64,000 nucleotides of DNA from Mycobacterium sp. M26 (GCF_001494595.1 NZ_LN929907.1:1679468-1743467); one strand, 5' to 3'. Counted from the stretch's first letter, positions 34,997 to 45,051 are shown. The notes: a model not told the origin generated them from the sequence alone. Numbers and translations are program-made.

Positions 34997-37453
34997 TCAG
35001 CGCACCCGCTCGTTGGCCGGATCGTAGATCGGCTTGAGTGACACCGTGATCGGGTAGACCTCACCGCCGACGTTGACCGTGTAGTTGCCCGCCCGGATCC
35101 AGTCCGGGGTGACGACGGCGTCGTCGGCGGCCCGCACGTAGGCCAGCCCGACGCACGCGCCGGTGGTCGCGCCCCACGCGGCGGAGGTCACCTGGCCGGC
35201 CACCGCGCCGTCGCGCAGGATCAACTCACCGCCCCACAACATGGGCTCGGGGGAGTCCACCGAGAAGCTCACCACCCGTTTACGCGGGCCCTCGGCCTTG
35301 GCCTTCTCCACCGCGGCGCGGCCGAGGAAGTCGATATCGGTCTTGAGCTTGCAGGCGAACAGCAGGCCGGCTTCGACAGGGTTCTCGTTCGGCGTCAGTT
35401 CGCGGCCGAAGGCGCGGTAGCCCTTTTCCAGCCGCAGCGACTCGATCGCGTAGTACCCGCCGCGGCCGATCCCGAAGCGCTCACCGGCTGCCATCAGGTC
35501 CTCGTACACCCCGACGGCGAACTCGGCGGGAACGTAGAGTTCCCAACCCAATTCGCCGACATAGGTGATCCGGGTGGCCCGGACAGTGGCGTAGCCCAGC
35601 GAGATCACCTGGCTGGTGGCGAACGGGAACGCCTCGTCGGACAGATCGGCGTCGGTCAGGGTCGACAGCAACTCACGCGAGCGCGGACCCATCACGCCGA
35701 ACACCGCCATCGCCGAGGTGACGTCGACCAGTTCGGCCTGCGCCGCGTGCGGCAGATTCCTGCGGATGTGGTCCTTATCGCGCTCGGTGGTGGCTGCGCT
35801 GCTGACGATCAGGAACTCGGTGGCGCCGGTTCGTGTCACGGTGACATCGGACTCGTAGGTGCCACGGGCGTTGAGCATCCCGGTGTAGACCGACTTGCCT
35901 ACCGGCACTGCCATATCGGCGGTGCACAACCACTGCAATGCCTCTTCGGCGCCGGGGCCCGTCAGCAGGTACTTGGAGAACGACGTCTGGTCGAACACCG
36001 TGACCGCGTTGCGGGTGGTGAGCTGTTCGGCCGCCGACCAGGGCAACCAGTTCTGCTTGCCCCACGAGTACTCGATCACCGGGTCCTGGCCGGCGGGTGC
36101 GAAGAAATTGGCCCGCTCCCAGCCCATCCGGCTGCCGAAGTTGGCATTCGCCGCCACCAGCAGGTGGTGTACCGGGGAGCGCCGGAACGGCCGCGCTGTG
36201 GTCAGTTCGCGGTTGGGCCAGGGGATTTCGTAGTGCACGCCCAGTACCTCGGCCACCCGGTCGTGCAGCCAGCTGACGTTGCCGTTGAACGGGGCGAAGC
36301 GGCGGATGTCGACCCCGGTGAGATCGCTGGTGGGTGCACCGTTGACGATCCACTCGGCCAGCGCCCGCCCCGCACCGCCGGCCGAGGCGATGCCGACGGA
36401 GTTGAAGCCGGCGCCGACGAAGAAGTTCGCGCACTCGGGTGCCTCGCCGAGGATGAACTGGTTGTCCGGGGTGAAGCTCTCCGGACCGTTGTAGAGCTTC
36501 TTCAGCCCGGTGTGCTCGAGATCCGGAATCCGCAGCAGGGCGTTTTCCATCAGGATCTCGAAGTGCTCCCAATCCTCTTCGAGCAGTTGGAACTCGAACG
36601 GGTAGGGGATCTTGTCCGGTGCCACCCAGGGCTTGGCTTCCGGCTCGAAGCCGCCGATCACCAGACCGCCGACTTCTTCCTTGAAGTAGGTGTAGCCGTC
36701 CGGGTCCCGCAGGATCGGCAGGTCCGGATGGACTCCGGCGATGGTCTCGGTGACGACGTAGAAGTGCTCGGCCGAGTAGAGCGGGACGTTCACCCCGGCC
36801 ATCGCACCGATGGCTTTGGCCCATTGCCCGGCACAGTTGACCACGATCTCGGCCTCGATGTCACCGGCGTCGGTGCGCACCCCGGTCACCCGGGCGCCGT
36901 CGGTCAGCACATCGAGCACGCGAACGTGTTCGGCGACCTTCGCGCCGCGCTGGCGGGCGCCCTTGGCCAGCGCCATCGTCAGGTCGGTCGGGTTGGCCTT
37001 ACCGTCGGCGGGCAGCCAGATCGCCCCCACCAGGTCATCGACCCGCATCACCGGGTAGCGCTCGAAAGCCTGCTCGGGACTGAGCAATTCACAGTCCAGG
37101 TTGTAGGCCGCGGCATTGGCGGCGGTGCGGCGCAACTGCGTCATGCGGTCCTCGGTGCGCGCCACCGTTACCCCGCCGCACTGCTTGTAGCCCGCCGTCA
37201 AGCCCGTCTCGGCCTCCAACTCGGCGTAGAGCTGCGTGGAGTACTGCACCAACCGGGTACCGCTCTCCGAGGCGCGCAGCTGGCCGACCAGACCGGCGGC
37301 GTGCCAGGTGGTTCCGCAGGACAGCTGACCCTGCTCCAGCAGCACTACATCGGTGTGGCCGAGCTTGGTGAGGTGGTAGGCCACGCTGGTTCCGATGACG
37401 CCACCGCCGATGATGACGATCTGGGCGCGGTCGGGCAGCTGTTGGGTCGACAT
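34997..37453 (-). CDS. FAD/GcvT oxidoreductase, dimethylglycine/sarcosine dehydrogenase-like
   Basis: This 818-residue protein joins an FAD oxidoreductase (DAO) domain to a GcvT-type tetrahydrofolate domain. The dinucleotide fold is 'QIVIIGGGVIGTSVAYHLTK' (11-30), and 'SCGTTWHAAGLVGQL' contains the His that is covalently flavinylated in dimethylglycine dehydrogenases. The C-terminal half has GcvT motifs ('FDQTSFSKYLLTGPGAEEAL', 'VFGVMGPRSRELL', 'YVGELGWELYVPAEFAVGVY', 'GRGGYYAIESLRLEKGYRAF'). Such enzymes remove N-methyl groups and pass one-carbon units to folate. It lies 11 bases downstream of a LicA-type kinase gene, so substrates related to choline, betaine or methylated amines are likely. 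Confidence 0.93.
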   Translation of the reverse strand: MSTQQLPDRAQIVIIGGGVIGTSVAYHLTKLGHTDVVLLEQGQLSCGTTWHAAGLVGQLRASESGTRLVQYSTQLYAELEAETGLTAGYKQCGGVTVARTEDRMTQLRRTAANAAAYNLDCELLSPEQAFERYPVMRVDDLVGAIWLPADGKANPTDLTMALAKGARQRGAKVAEHVRVLDVLTDGARVTGVRTDAGDIEAEIVVNCAGQWAKAIGAMAGVNVPLYSAEHFYVVTETIAGVHPDLPILRDPDGYTYFKEEVGGLVIGGFEPEAKPWVAPDKIPYPFEFQLLEEDWEHFEILMENALLRIPDLEHTGLKKLYNGPESFTPDNQFILGEAPECANFFVGAGFNSVGIASAGGAGRALAEWIVNGAPTSDLTGVDIRRFAPFNGNVSWLHDRVAEVLGVHYEIPWPNRELTTARPFRRSPVHHLLVAANANFGSRMGWERANFFAPAGQDPVIEYSWGKQNWLPWSAAEQLTTRNAVTVFDQTSFSKYLLTGPGAEEALQWLCTADMAVPVGKSVYTGMLNARGTYESDVTVTRTGATEFLIVSSAATTERDKDHIRRNLPHAAQAELVDVTSAMAVFGVMGPRSRELLSTLTDADLSDEAFPFATSQVISLGYATVRATRITYVGELGWELYVPAEFAVGVYEDLMAAGERFGIGRGGYYAIESLRLEKGYRAFGRELTPNENPVEAGLLFACKLKTDIDFLGRAAVEKAKAEGPRKRVVSFSVDSPEPMLWGGELILRDGAVAGQVTSAAWGATTGACVGLAYVRAADDAVVTPDWIRAGNYTVNVGGEVYPITVSLKPIYDPANERVR

Positions 37454-37464
37454 GGTGTCCTTAC

Positions 37465-38385
37465 TCAGTCAGCGGCTTGTGCGTCGTGCAGAAGCCGGGC
37501 GAAGTCGGGTCCGCGGAACTCGGCGACGGCGGATTCGTAGCGCTCCATCGCCCAGTCCCAGAAATCGAATTCGATGGCGCTGGAGCCATGTTGGATACAG
37601 CCCCACAATGTCCAGCCGTACTTGCCCACGATGCCCTGCAGGCGGGCGCGGGCGGTCTTGTGGCGCAGCGGGCGGCCGTAGTAGAGCGTGACCAGCTCGT
37701 CGAGTTGGTCGGTGGACAGCCCGCACTCGGCGCTGAGGTTACCCAGCTCGAAGCACGGGTCGTTGTTGCCCGAGTATTCGTAGTCGATCAGCCACACCCG
37801 TTCGCCGTTGTCGACGAAGTTGCCGGCCAGCAGATCGTTGTTGCACGGCACGGTGGTGTTGTCGGTGGCTTCCAGCACCCGCTGGATGTCGGCAAATGGC
37901 TGGGCGAAGTCGTAGTAGTCCGACGGCAGCCGGAAACCGTTGTCCTGAACCACTTTCAGGTAGGCGGGCTGACGCTCGAACATATTGAAGTCGTCGCGGA
38001 AGCGGGGCCCGGAGTGCAGGCCCTTGACACCGGCCGCCACCCGCTGCAGCACCCCGGGGCGCTGCAGGTCGGCATTGGTCAGGGTGACGCCCTCGAGGAA
38101 GCCGACCAGCAGGATGCCGAGGTCGGGCCGGTAGTCGACGACGGGCGCCCCGACACCGGCCTGCGCGGCGGCCTTGCTGTTGTAGTACTCGTTGTCGCGA
38201 TCGATACCCAACAGGTTCTTGGTGTTGGCGCTACAGCGTGCGACATACGTCCCCGAGGGGGTGGTGATCTTGACGTTGCGGTTGGTCAGGCCGCCCGACA
38301 GTTCCTCCAGCCGGCGCGGTTGGCCGGCCAAGGCTGGTAGCTGCTCGAGCAGCGCATCCAGTTCCGAGTCGGAGAGGAACGGCAT
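37465..38385 (-). CDS. LicA-type choline/ethanolamine kinase-like phosphotransferase
   Basis: This 306-residue protein has choline-kinase motifs: 'ELSGGLTNRNVKITTPSGTY' at the N-terminus (nucleotide loop), the catalytic 'VPCNNDLLAGNFVD' (Brenner-type, Asp as base, Asn as metal ligand) and 'VWLIDYEYSGNNDPCFELGN' with the metal-binding Asp. It probably phosphorylates an amino-alcohol or related hydroxyl compound. ATG 38385 lies within 26 bases of the divergent HAD gene and is preceded by TAGTCT as a likely -10. The FAD/GcvT gene follows in the same operon. Confidence 0.88.
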   Translation of the reverse strand: MPFLSDSELDALLEQLPALAGQPRRLEELSGGLTNRNVKITTPSGTYVARCSANTKNLLGIDRDNEYYNSKAAAQAGVGAPVVDYRPDLGILLVGFLEGVTLTNADLQRPGVLQRVAAGVKGLHSGPRFRDDFNMFERQPAYLKVVQDNGFRLPSDYYDFAQPFADIQRVLEATDNTTVPCNNDLLAGNFVDNGERVWLIDYEYSGNNDPCFELGNLSAECGLSTDQLDELVTLYYGRPLRHKTARARLQGIVGKYGWTLWGCIQHGSSAIEFDFWDWAMERYESAVAEFRGPDFARLLHDAQAAD

Positions 38386-38411
38386 GGTTTAAAAGACTAG
38401 ACTATTGCATC
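38386..38411. promoter_or_regulatory. Overlapping divergent promoters with GntR-type operator
   Basis: The whole intergenic gap is 26 bases. TAGACT (38398-38403) is a -10 for the HAD gene on the plus strand, eight bases before its GTG. TAGTCT (38399-38394, minus strand) is a -10 for the kinase, eight bases before its ATG. The shared AGACTAGACTA core resembles half-sites of the GntR/HutC consensus GTnTAnAC with one mismatch. Both transcripts would be leaderless, and one bound regulator could control both. Confidence 0.5.
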
Positions 38412-39137
38412 GTGTCGCACCCGGTTTCCTCTCAGGCCCGTGAACTGATCACCGCGTGGGCCACCGCGCGCAACCCCGCCGTCATCTTCGATTTCAACGG
38501 CACGCTGTCCGACGACGAGCCCATTCTGTTTCGGATCTTTGCCGAACTGTTCGCCGAGCACCTCGACTGGCAGATGACGCAGGACGACTACGACCGCCAT
38601 CTGCTCGGCCACAGCGACCGCGAGATCGTCGAGAAGGCCATCCAGATCACCGGTGCCCGAGCGGATGTCGACCCGCTGCTGGAACTGCGCAAGCGCCGCT
38701 ACCGCGAACTGGTAGCCGAGGACAACCCGATCACGGCCGAGACGGTGCGGCTGGTGCAGGCGCTCGCCGAGCACGACGTGCCGATGGCTATCGTCACCGG
38801 TGCCCAGCGCGACGACGTGCGTGCCGTACTGGCGAGCAGCCCCGTCGGGGAGGTCATCGAGATCGTCGTCGCCGAGGAGGACGTCCGACGCGGCAAGCCC
38901 GACCCCGAGGGCTTCTTGGCCGGTGCGGCCCTGTTGGGTCACCCACCGGCGGATGTGATCGTGTTCGAGGATTCGGTACCCGGCGTGCGCGGTGCGCTGG
39001 CCGCCGGTATGCGGTGCATCGCGGTCGGCGCGGCGCCCAGCGAGGCGGTGTTGTCGGTGGCGCCCGCTGTGGTGCCCGCGCTCTCGGCTGACCTCGTGGC
39101 GCACGTCCTGCCGGCGCTGCGCGACCGGAAACGCTAG
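38412..39137 (+). CDS. HAD-superfamily phosphatase (beta-phosphoglucomutase-like)
   Basis: This 241-residue protein starts at GTG 38412. Motif I is 'VIFDFNGTLSDDEP' (about 19-32), where the second Asp of the usual DxDGT is Asn. Motif II is 'AIVTGAQRDD', motif III the Lys in 'RRGKPDPEGFLAGA', motif IV 'VIVFEDSVPGVRGALAAGM'. The small helical cap between motifs I and II fits subfamily I. Phosphatase or phosphomutase activity on a small phosphorylated compound is likely, perhaps the product of the adjacent kinase. It overlaps the convergent GntR gene by four bases. Confidence 0.87.
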   Translation: MSHPVSSQARELITAWATARNPAVIFDFNGTLSDDEPILFRIFAELFAEHLDWQMTQDDYDRHLLGHSDREIVEKAIQITGARADVDPLLELRKRRYRELVAEDNPITAETVRLVQALAEHDVPMAIVTGAQRDDVRAVLASSPVGEVIEIVVAEEDVRRGKPDPEGFLAGAALLGHPPADVIVFEDSVPGVRGALAAGMRCIAVGAAPSEAVLSVAPAVVPALSADLVAHVLPALRDRKR

Positions 39138-39934
39138 GACGCGGGCGAGGTCTCCACCCGGGCCTGGGTGTCGCGGTCGACCCATGACTTCACCCGGATA
39201 CGGGTGCGGTCGGACCGGAAGTAATCGTGCGAGAACTCCACCGGCACCCCGTCGCGGTCGTGGCCGGTGCGAGTGACGAGCAACAGCGGAGCGCCTTCGG
39301 CGACCCCGAGCAGGTCGGCGCGGGCCGCGCTGGCCGGTGCGGCCTCGATGTGCTCGTCGGCCGAACACAGCGGAACCCCGAACTCGTCGGCCATCAACGC
39401 GTACACCGAGCCGGTGAGGTCGGCCGACAGCAGACCGGGGAACAGACTGGCCGGCAGGTAGGTCTCCTCGAGCAGCACCGGTGCACCGTCAGCGGATCGG
39501 ATCCGGATGATCTCGTGCACGCGCGCGCCCCGCTTGAGCCCCAGCGCCTCGCGCACCTCCGGGCTGGGGGTGCGGGTAGCGGCGCTGACCACCTGCGCGC
39601 CGGCGGCCATGTCGAGCCGGCGAAGCTGCTCGGTGAACCCGGGCATACCGCTGTGGTCGAACTCCAGCCGGGGTGTTTCGACGAAGTTCCCGCCGAAGCG
39701 ACCGCGGCTGCGCCGAATCAGGCCCTTGGCTTCGATGGACCCCAGCGCCTGGCGCAGCGTCATGCGGCTCACCCCCAGGGCCGCGGCGATGTCGACCTCA
39801 GCGGGCAGTTTGTCGCCGGGGGACAGCCGGCCCGAGACGATCAATTTCTCCAGCCAGACCGCGATGCGGGCGTGGGCGGGCTGGTCGGACACACTGCCCA
39901 GATCGGGGCGTTTGCCCAGTACCGCGTCGTCCAT
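39134..39934 (-). CDS. GntR-family regulator with UTRA ligand-binding domain
   Basis: This 266-residue protein starts at ATG 39934. The winged helix-turn-helix (about 20-88) contains '[20 protein letters not shown]' and '[20 protein letters not shown]'. The UTRA effector domain (about 105-255) shows '[20 protein letters not shown]' and '[13 protein letters not shown]', ending '[20 protein letters not shown]', as in HutC/PhnF regulators. It probably represses the neighbouring kinase/oxidoreductase and HAD operons through the 38386-38411 site, responding to a small amino or phospho compound. Confidence 0.92.
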   Translation of the reverse strand: MDDAVLGKRPDLGSVSDQPAHARIAVWLEKLIVSGRLSPGDKLPAEVDIAAALGVSRMTLRQALGSIEAKGLIRRSRGRFGGNFVETPRLEFDHSGMPGFTEQLRRLDMAAGAQVVSAATRTPSPEVREALGLKRGARVHEIIRIRSADGAPVLLEETYLPASLFPGLLSADLTGSVYALMADEFGVPLCSADEHIEAAPASAARADLLGVAEGAPLLLVTRTGHDRDGVPVEFSHDYFRSDRTRIRVKSWVDRDTQARVETSPAS

Positions 39935-40051
39935 CGACAGCACCCGCACAGCGCCGACTCTACCGCCCGACCAGCGCCGAACCGTGAGGTCAACGCCCAG
40001 ATGGGCGGTTATCGGACCGGTTCTGGGACAATTGTCGGCAGTGAGGAGCCT

Positions 40052-41233
40052 ATGCACACGACTTCGTTGAGCCCGTCGACGCCCGCAGCGGTCTCCGGCC
40101 CCGGTGCCGAGGCGCTCGTCGACCTCGGGGCGATCGCCGACAACGTGCGGGTTCTGCGCGAGCACGCAGGATCTGCCGAGGTCATGGCTGTCGTCAAGGC
40201 CGACGCCTATGGGCACGGCGCTCCCCAGGTGGCCCGCGCCGCCGTGGCCGCGGGTGCGGCCGAACTCGGCGTCGCCACGATCGACGAGGCGCTGGCCCTG
40301 CGTGCCGCCGGAATCACCGCGCCGGTGCTGGCGTGGCTGCATCCGCCCGGCACCGATTTCGCACCGGCCCTCAGCGCCGACGTCCAGGTCGCGGTGTCCT
40401 CCTCCCGGCAGGTCGCCGAGGTGCTGACCGCCGCCGAACTCACCGGCCGCACCGCCGAGGTCACCATCAAGCTCGACACCGGTCTCAATCGCAACGGCGT
40501 GAGCGCCGCCGACTACCCCGACGTGCTGACGGCGCTGCTGCAGGCGACCGCGTCCGGGGCGATCAGGGTGCGCGGCATGATGTCGCACCTGGCCAGCGGC
40601 GACGCCCCGGACGATCCACTCAACGATCTTCAGGCACAACGCTTTTCTGAGATGCTCGCCGAGGCGCGACGGCGCGGGGTGGACTTCGAGGTGGCACACC
40701 TGTCGAACTCACCATCGGCGATGACGCGGCCCGACCTGGGCTTCGACATGGTCCGGCCCGGTATCGCGGTCTACGGCCTGAGCCCGATCCCGGAGCTCGG
40801 TGATCTGGGGCTGCGCCCGGCAATGACACTGAAATGCACAGTGGCGATGGTGAAATCGGTCAAGGCCGGCGAGGGCGTGTCCTACGGGCACACCTGGATC
40901 GCCGACGAGGACACCACGTTGGCACTGCTGCCGATCGGCTACGCCGACGGCGTCTACCGCACTCTCAGCGGGCGAATCGACGCGCTGATCAACGGCCGGC
41001 TGCGCCGCAACGTCGGCCGCATCTGCATGGACCAGCTGGTGGTGAATCTCGGACCCGGCCAGCCGGATGTGGCCGAAGGAGACGAGGCGATCCTGTTCGG
41101 TTCCGGAGCATCTGGTGAGCCGACCGCGCAGGACTGGGCCGACCTTCTGGGCACCATCCACTACGAGGTGGTCACCAGCCCCCGCGGGCGGGTGGTCCGC
41201 ACCTACCGGGAGGTCGACGCCGGTGGCCGCTGA
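40052..41233 (+). CDS. alr: Alanine racemase
   Basis: Alr makes D-alanine for peptidoglycan and is PLP-dependent. The 393-residue protein starts at ATG 40052 with GAGGAG upstream. PLP Lys lies in '[14 protein letters not shown]' (near 46), the catalytic Tyr in '[16 protein letters not shown]' and the C-terminal domain has '[14 protein letters not shown]'. It begins the alr-hydrolase-tsaE-tsaB-rimI-tsaD run; the next gene starts inside its last codons, so translation is coupled. Confidence 0.97.
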   Translation: MHTTSLSPSTPAAVSGPGAEALVDLGAIADNVRVLREHAGSAEVMAVVKADAYGHGAPQVARAAVAAGAAELGVATIDEALALRAAGITAPVLAWLHPPGTDFAPALSADVQVAVSSSRQVAEVLTAAELTGRTAEVTIKLDTGLNRNGVSAADYPDVLTALLQATASGAIRVRGMMSHLASGDAPDDPLNDLQAQRFSEMLAEARRRGVDFEVAHLSNSPSAMTRPDLGFDMVRPGIAVYGLSPIPELGDLGLRPAMTLKCTVAMVKSVKAGEGVSYGHTWIADEDTTLALLPIGYADGVYRTLSGRIDALINGRLRRNVGRICMDQLVVNLGPGQPDVAEGDEAILFGSGASGEPTAQDWADLLGTIHYEVVTSPRGRVVRTYREVDAGGR

Positions 41234-42431
41234 TCGCGACGACACGGCGAAGCCCAAGCGGGCCAAGGGCATCGACGAGCGCCTGGCTCGCCGCGCGGAA
41301 AAGACTGCCGAACGCCTGGCTCGTAAGGCCGACAACCCCGGGCTCGGTGGGGGTCGCAAGGCCGGCCTGATGGCCGGGGTCGCCGGGCTCAGCGCCGTCG
41401 GAACCGCGGCAGGGGTCTCGGCCGCGCGCGCCTTCCGCCATCGCAAATTCATCCAGGACGCCTATGCCGGTGAGGATTTCGCACTGCTGGATGCTGACCG
41501 CGGCTGCGTGGTCACCACCGATGACGGAATCCCCCTCGTCGTCCGCGAAGTCGGTCCGATCACCGCGCCGCTGACCGTGGTCTTCGCCCACGGCTTCTGC
41601 CTGCGAATGGGATCGTTCCATTTCCAGCGCGCAGCGCTCGCGGAACGGTGGGGCCAGCAGGTGCGGATGGTGTTCTACGACCAGCGCGGCCACGGCCAGT
41701 CCGGCGCCGCGCCCGTCGACACCTACACCGTGACCCAGTTGGGTCAGGACCTGGAAACCATTCTGCAGGTGATGGTTCCGCGGGGCCCCGTCGTCCTGGT
41801 CGGCCACTCGATGGGCGGGATGACGGTGCTATCCCACGCCCGGCAGTTCCCGCAGCACTACGGGTCACGCATCGTCGGCGCAGCGTTGATCTCCTCGGCC
41901 GCCGAAGGTCTGCCGCGCTCACCGATAGGCGAGATCCTGCAGAACCCGGCGCTGGAGGCGGTGCGCTTCGCGGCCCGGTACGCCCCCCAACTGGTGCACC
42001 GCACCCGCGGGGCGGCACGCTCGGTGCTGCGTCCGATCCTGCGCACCGCCTCGTTCGGCGACGACTCGATGAGCCCCAGCGTTGTGGCGTTCTCCGAGAG
42101 CATGATTCACGACACTCCCATCGCCACGCTCGTGGAGTTCCTGCACGCACTCGAGGTGCACGACGAGAGCGCGGCGCTACCGGTACTGGCCCGCATCCCG
42201 ACCATGATCGCCTGCGGCGACCACGACGTGCTGACCCCGGTCAAGCACTCCGAGGAGATGGCCGCGGTGCTACCCGACACCGAGCTGGTGATCGTGCCCG
42301 GTGCCGGTCATCTGGTGCAGCTGGAAGACCCCGACATCATCAACGATGCACTGGTGCGCCTCGTCGAACGGGCCACCCCGTCCAAGCTCGTGGCCTTCGC
42401 CCGCCGATTGAAGGATCGCGCCCGTGGCTGA
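41223..42431 (+). CDS. Membrane-anchored alpha/beta hydrolase (Rv between alr and tsaE)
   Basis: This 402-residue protein starts at GTG 41223, overlapping alr by 11 bases. A basic, charged N-terminus (Lys/Arg/Ala-rich, 1-45) precedes a hydrophobic segment (about 46-66, '[20 protein letters not shown]'). The hydrolase domain has the oxyanion region '[16 protein letters not shown]', the nucleophile Ser in '[15 protein letters not shown]' and the His in '[14 protein letters not shown]'; '[11 protein letters not shown]' supplies the Asp. Triad complete, so probably an esterase or lipase. Substrate unknown. It overlaps tsaE by 8 bases. Confidence 0.88.
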   Translation: MAADRDDTAKPKRAKGIDERLARRAEKTAERLARKADNPGLGGGRKAGLMAGVAGLSAVGTAAGVSAARAFRHRKFIQDAYAGEDFALLDADRGCVVTTDDGIPLVVREVGPITAPLTVVFAHGFCLRMGSFHFQRAALAERWGQQVRMVFYDQRGHGQSGAAPVDTYTVTQLGQDLETILQVMVPRGPVVLVGHSMGGMTVLSHARQFPQHYGSRIVGAALISSAAEGLPRSPIGEILQNPALEAVRFAARYAPQLVHRTRGAARSVLRPILRTASFGDDSMSPSVVAFSESMIHDTPIATLVEFLHALEVHDESAALPVLARIPTMIACGDHDVLTPVKHSEEMAAVLPDTELVIVPGAGHLVQLEDPDIINDALVRLVERATPSKLVAFARRLKDRARG

Positions 42432-42897
42432 CACCCGGATGGACAGCGGCGCCGCCGAACTGCCGACCCTGGAAGACACCATCTCCTTGGGCATCCGGCT
42501 GGGCGAAGAGCTGCGCGCCGGTGACGTGGTGGTGCTGTCCGGTCCGCTCGGGGCGGGAAAGACCGCTCTGGCCAAGGGGATTGCGATCGGTATGGACGTC
42601 GACGGCCCGGTGACGTCACCGACGTTCGTGCTGGCTCGGGTGCACCGGCCCCGCCAGCACGGTGACCCCGCGATGATTCACGTCGACATCTACCGCCTAC
42701 TCGACGACGACCGCGCCGACCTGCTGGCCGAGTTGGACTCGCTGGACCTCGACACCGATCTCGAGGACGCCGTCGTCGTCGTCGAATGGGGTGAGGGGCT
42801 GGCCGAGCGCTTGTCCGACAATCACCTGGACGTCACGCTGGCACGCCGCCCCGACAGCGAAATCCGCACTGCGACATGGCAATGGAACCGCCGATGA
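42424..42897 (+). CDS. tsaE: tRNA t6A biosynthesis ATPase TsaE
   Basis: TsaE is the small ATPase that resets the TsaB-TsaD complex in making threonylcarbamoyladenosine at tRNA position 37. The 157-residue protein starts at GTG 42424. P-loop 'LSGPLGAGKTALAKG' (about 38-52) is followed by the Thr-containing 'VTSPTFVLARV' and 'MIHVDIYRL'; 'VVVVEWGEGLAERL' ends the fold. It overlaps tsaB by four bases. Confidence 0.95.
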   Translation: MADTRMDSGAAELPTLEDTISLGIRLGEELRAGDVVVLSGPLGAGKTALAKGIAIGMDVDGPVTSPTFVLARVHRPRQHGDPAMIHVDIYRLLDDDRADLLAELDSLDLDTDLEDAVVVVEWGEGLAERLSDNHLDVTLARRPDSEIRTATWQWNRR

Positions 42898-43538
42898 CCC
42901 GCACTCTCCTGACCCTCGACACCGCGACCCCGGCGGTCACCGCGGCCGTGGTGTCCCGCGACGACACCGGCGTTGCCACGCTGCTGGCCGAACGGATCAC
43001 CCTCGACGCCCGGGCACACGCCGAGATGCTGACGCCGAATGTGGTGTCCGCGTTGGCTGATGCGGATCTGAGCATGGCCGACCTCGACGGGGTGGTCGTC
43101 GGGTGCGGTCCCGGCCCGTTCACCGGCTTACGGGTCGGGATGGCCACGGCCGCGGCCTACGGCCATGCTCTCGGCGTCCCGGTGTACGGGGTGTGCAGCC
43201 TGGACGCGATCGGTGTGCTGACCACCGGCGAGGTGCTGGTGGTGACCGATGCCCGCCGCCGCGAGGTGTACTGGGCGCGCTACCGCGACGGCATCCGCGT
43301 CGACGGCCCAGCCGTCGCGGCGCCCGCCGACGTGCCGGTTGACGGGGTACGGGCAGTAGCCGGCTCTCCCGATCATGTGGGCTTGTTCGGCCTGCCCACC
43401 CTCGACATCGCCTACCCGACGCCGGTGGGACTCGTTACCGCCGTGCCGGACTGGGCCGCCGAGCCGGAGCCGTTGGTGCCGCTGTATCTGCGCCGGCCGG
43501 ACGCCAAGACCCTCGCCGAGCGAGGCGTGCTGCGGTGA
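42894..43538 (+). CDS. tsaB: tRNA t6A biosynthesis protein TsaB
   Basis: TsaB is the non-catalytic ASKHA-fold partner of TsaD. The 214-residue protein starts at ATG 42894 (ATGA overlap). It has 'TLLTLDTATPAVTAAVVSRD' at the N-terminus, 'HAEMLTPNVVSAL', the signature 'VVGCGPGPFTGLRVGMATAA' and the C-terminal 'PEPLVPLYLRRPDAKT'. It is coupled to rimI downstream. Confidence 0.95.
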   Translation: MTRTLLTLDTATPAVTAAVVSRDDTGVATLLAERITLDARAHAEMLTPNVVSALADADLSMADLDGVVVGCGPGPFTGLRVGMATAAAYGHALGVPVYGVCSLDAIGVLTTGEVLVVTDARRREVYWARYRDGIRVDGPAVAAPADVPVDGVRAVAGSPDHVGLFGLPTLDIAYPTPVGLVTAVPDWAAEPEPLVPLYLRRPDAKTLAERGVLR

Positions 43539-43990
43539 ACATCATCTACGGTCCGCTCCAGGTCACCGACGCGGCGCGGTGTGCGGAGCTGGAGATGCAA
43601 CTCTTCGAGGGTGACGATCCGTGGCCGGAGTTTTCCTTCGTCCGTGAGTTGGGCGCCCGGCACAACCGCTATGTCGCCGCCCGGGTGGAAGACAAACTCG
43701 TCGGCTACGCCGGGATCTCCCGGCTGGGCCGCACCCCGCCGTTCGAGTATGAGATCCACACCATCGGCGTCGATCCGGCGTACCAGGGCAGAGGGATCGG
43801 GCGGCGGATGATGAACGATCTGCTCGACGGAATCGATCCCGGCTCGGTGGTCTATCTGGAAGTGCGCACCGACAACGTGCCGGCCATCGCCCTGTACGAA
43901 AGCCTCGGCTTCGAGAAAATGGGTGTGCGTAAGCGCTACTACCAGGCCAGCGGCGCCGACGCCTACACGATGCGACGGGACGCGGAATGA
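43535..43990 (+). CDS. rimI: Ribosomal protein S18 N-alpha-acetyltransferase
   Basis: This 151-residue GNAT protein starts at GTG 43535. The acetyl-CoA loop is in '[20 protein letters not shown]', followed by '[20 protein letters not shown]', where the conserved Asn and Tyr sit as in RimI. RimI acetylates S18 and, in mycobacteria, probably other N-termini. Its place between tsaB and tsaD is conserved in actinobacteria. Confidence 0.95.
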   Translation: MNIIYGPLQVTDAARCAELEMQLFEGDDPWPEFSFVRELGARHNRYVAARVEDKLVGYAGISRLGRTPPFEYEIHTIGVDPAYQGRGIGRRMMNDLLDGIDPGSVVYLEVRTDNVPAIALYESLGFEKMGVRKRYYQASGADAYTMRRDAE

Positions 43991-45051
43991 CAACTAACCC
44001 CGAGTCGCTGCGCTCCTGCCCGCCGGCGACGACCATCCTCGCCATCGAAAGCTCCTGCGACGAAACAGGAGTCGGTATCGCACGACTGGACGGTGACGGC
44101 ACGGTCGCGTTGCTGGCCGACGAGGTGGCCTCCAGCGTTGACGAACACGCCCGCTACGGCGGCGTGGTGCCCGAAATCGCCTCGCGCGCACACCTGGAGG
44201 CGCTCGGGCCGACCATGCGCCGCGCACTGGCCGCCGCCGAGATCGACAAGCCCGACATCGTGGCGGCCACCATCGGCCCCGGACTGGCCGGGGCGCTGCT
44301 GGTCGGGGTGGCCGCCGCCAAGGCCTACGCCGCGGCATGGGGTGTGCCGTTCTACGCCGTCAACCACCTCGGCGGGCACCTGGCCGCCGACGTCTACGAC
44401 CACGGTCCGCTACCGGAGAGCGTGGGTCTGCTGGTCTCCGGCGGCCATACCCATCTGCTGCACGTGCGCTCGCTCGGTGAGCCGATCATCGAACTCGGCA
44501 GCACCGTCGACGACGCGGCGGGGGAGGCCTACGACAAGGTGGCGCGGCTGCTCGGCCTGGGCTACCCCGGCGGCAAGGTGCTCGACGACCTGGCCCGCAC
44601 CGGCAACCCGGAGGCCATCGTTTTCCCGCGCGGGATGACCGGCCCCCGGGACGAGCGCTTCGCGTTCAGTTTCTCCGGCCTCAAGACCGCGGTGGCCCGC
44701 TATGTGGAGAGCCACCCCGACTACGACGCCGCCGACGTGGCCGCCGGTTTCCAGGAGGCCGTAGCCGACGTCCTGACCGCCAAGGCCGTGCGGGCTGCGA
44801 CCGAACTCGGAGTGTCCACCCTGCTGATCGCGGGCGGGGTCGCCGCCAATTCCCGGCTGCGCGAGCTCGCCGAAGAGCGTTGCGCTGCAGCCGGTTTGAC
44901 GTTACGCATCCCGCGGCCGCGGTTGTGTACCGACAATGGGGCCATGATCGCCTCCTTCGCCGCCCATCTGATTGCCGCGGGCGCATCGCCATCTGCGCTT
45001 GATGCTCGAAGTGACCCGGGTCTGCCGGTGATCGCGGGGCAGGTGGTATGA
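43987..45051 (+). CDS. tsaD: tRNA t6A threonylcarbamoyltransferase TsaD
   Basis: TsaD transfers threonylcarbamoyl to A37 of ANN-decoding tRNAs. The 354-residue protein starts at ATG 43987. '[14 protein letters not shown]' starts the ASKHA fold, '[14 protein letters not shown]' and the metal-binding '[12 protein letters not shown]' (two His four apart) follow, with '[12 protein letters not shown]', '[20 protein letters not shown]' and 'CTDNGAMIA' (metal Asp) downstream. Full length. The next gene overlaps it by four bases. Confidence 0.97.
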   Translation: MTTNPESLRSCPPATTILAIESSCDETGVGIARLDGDGTVALLADEVASSVDEHARYGGVVPEIASRAHLEALGPTMRRALAAAEIDKPDIVAATIGPGLAGALLVGVAAAKAYAAAWGVPFYAVNHLGGHLAADVYDHGPLPESVGLLVSGGHTHLLHVRSLGEPIIELGSTVDDAAGEAYDKVARLLGLGYPGGKVLDDLARTGNPEAIVFPRGMTGPRDERFAFSFSGLKTAVARYVESHPDYDAADVAAGFQEAVADVLTAKAVRAATELGVSTLLIAGGVAANSRLRELAEERCAAAGLTLRIPRPRLCTDNGAMIASFAAHLIAAGASPSALDARSDPGLPVIAGQVV

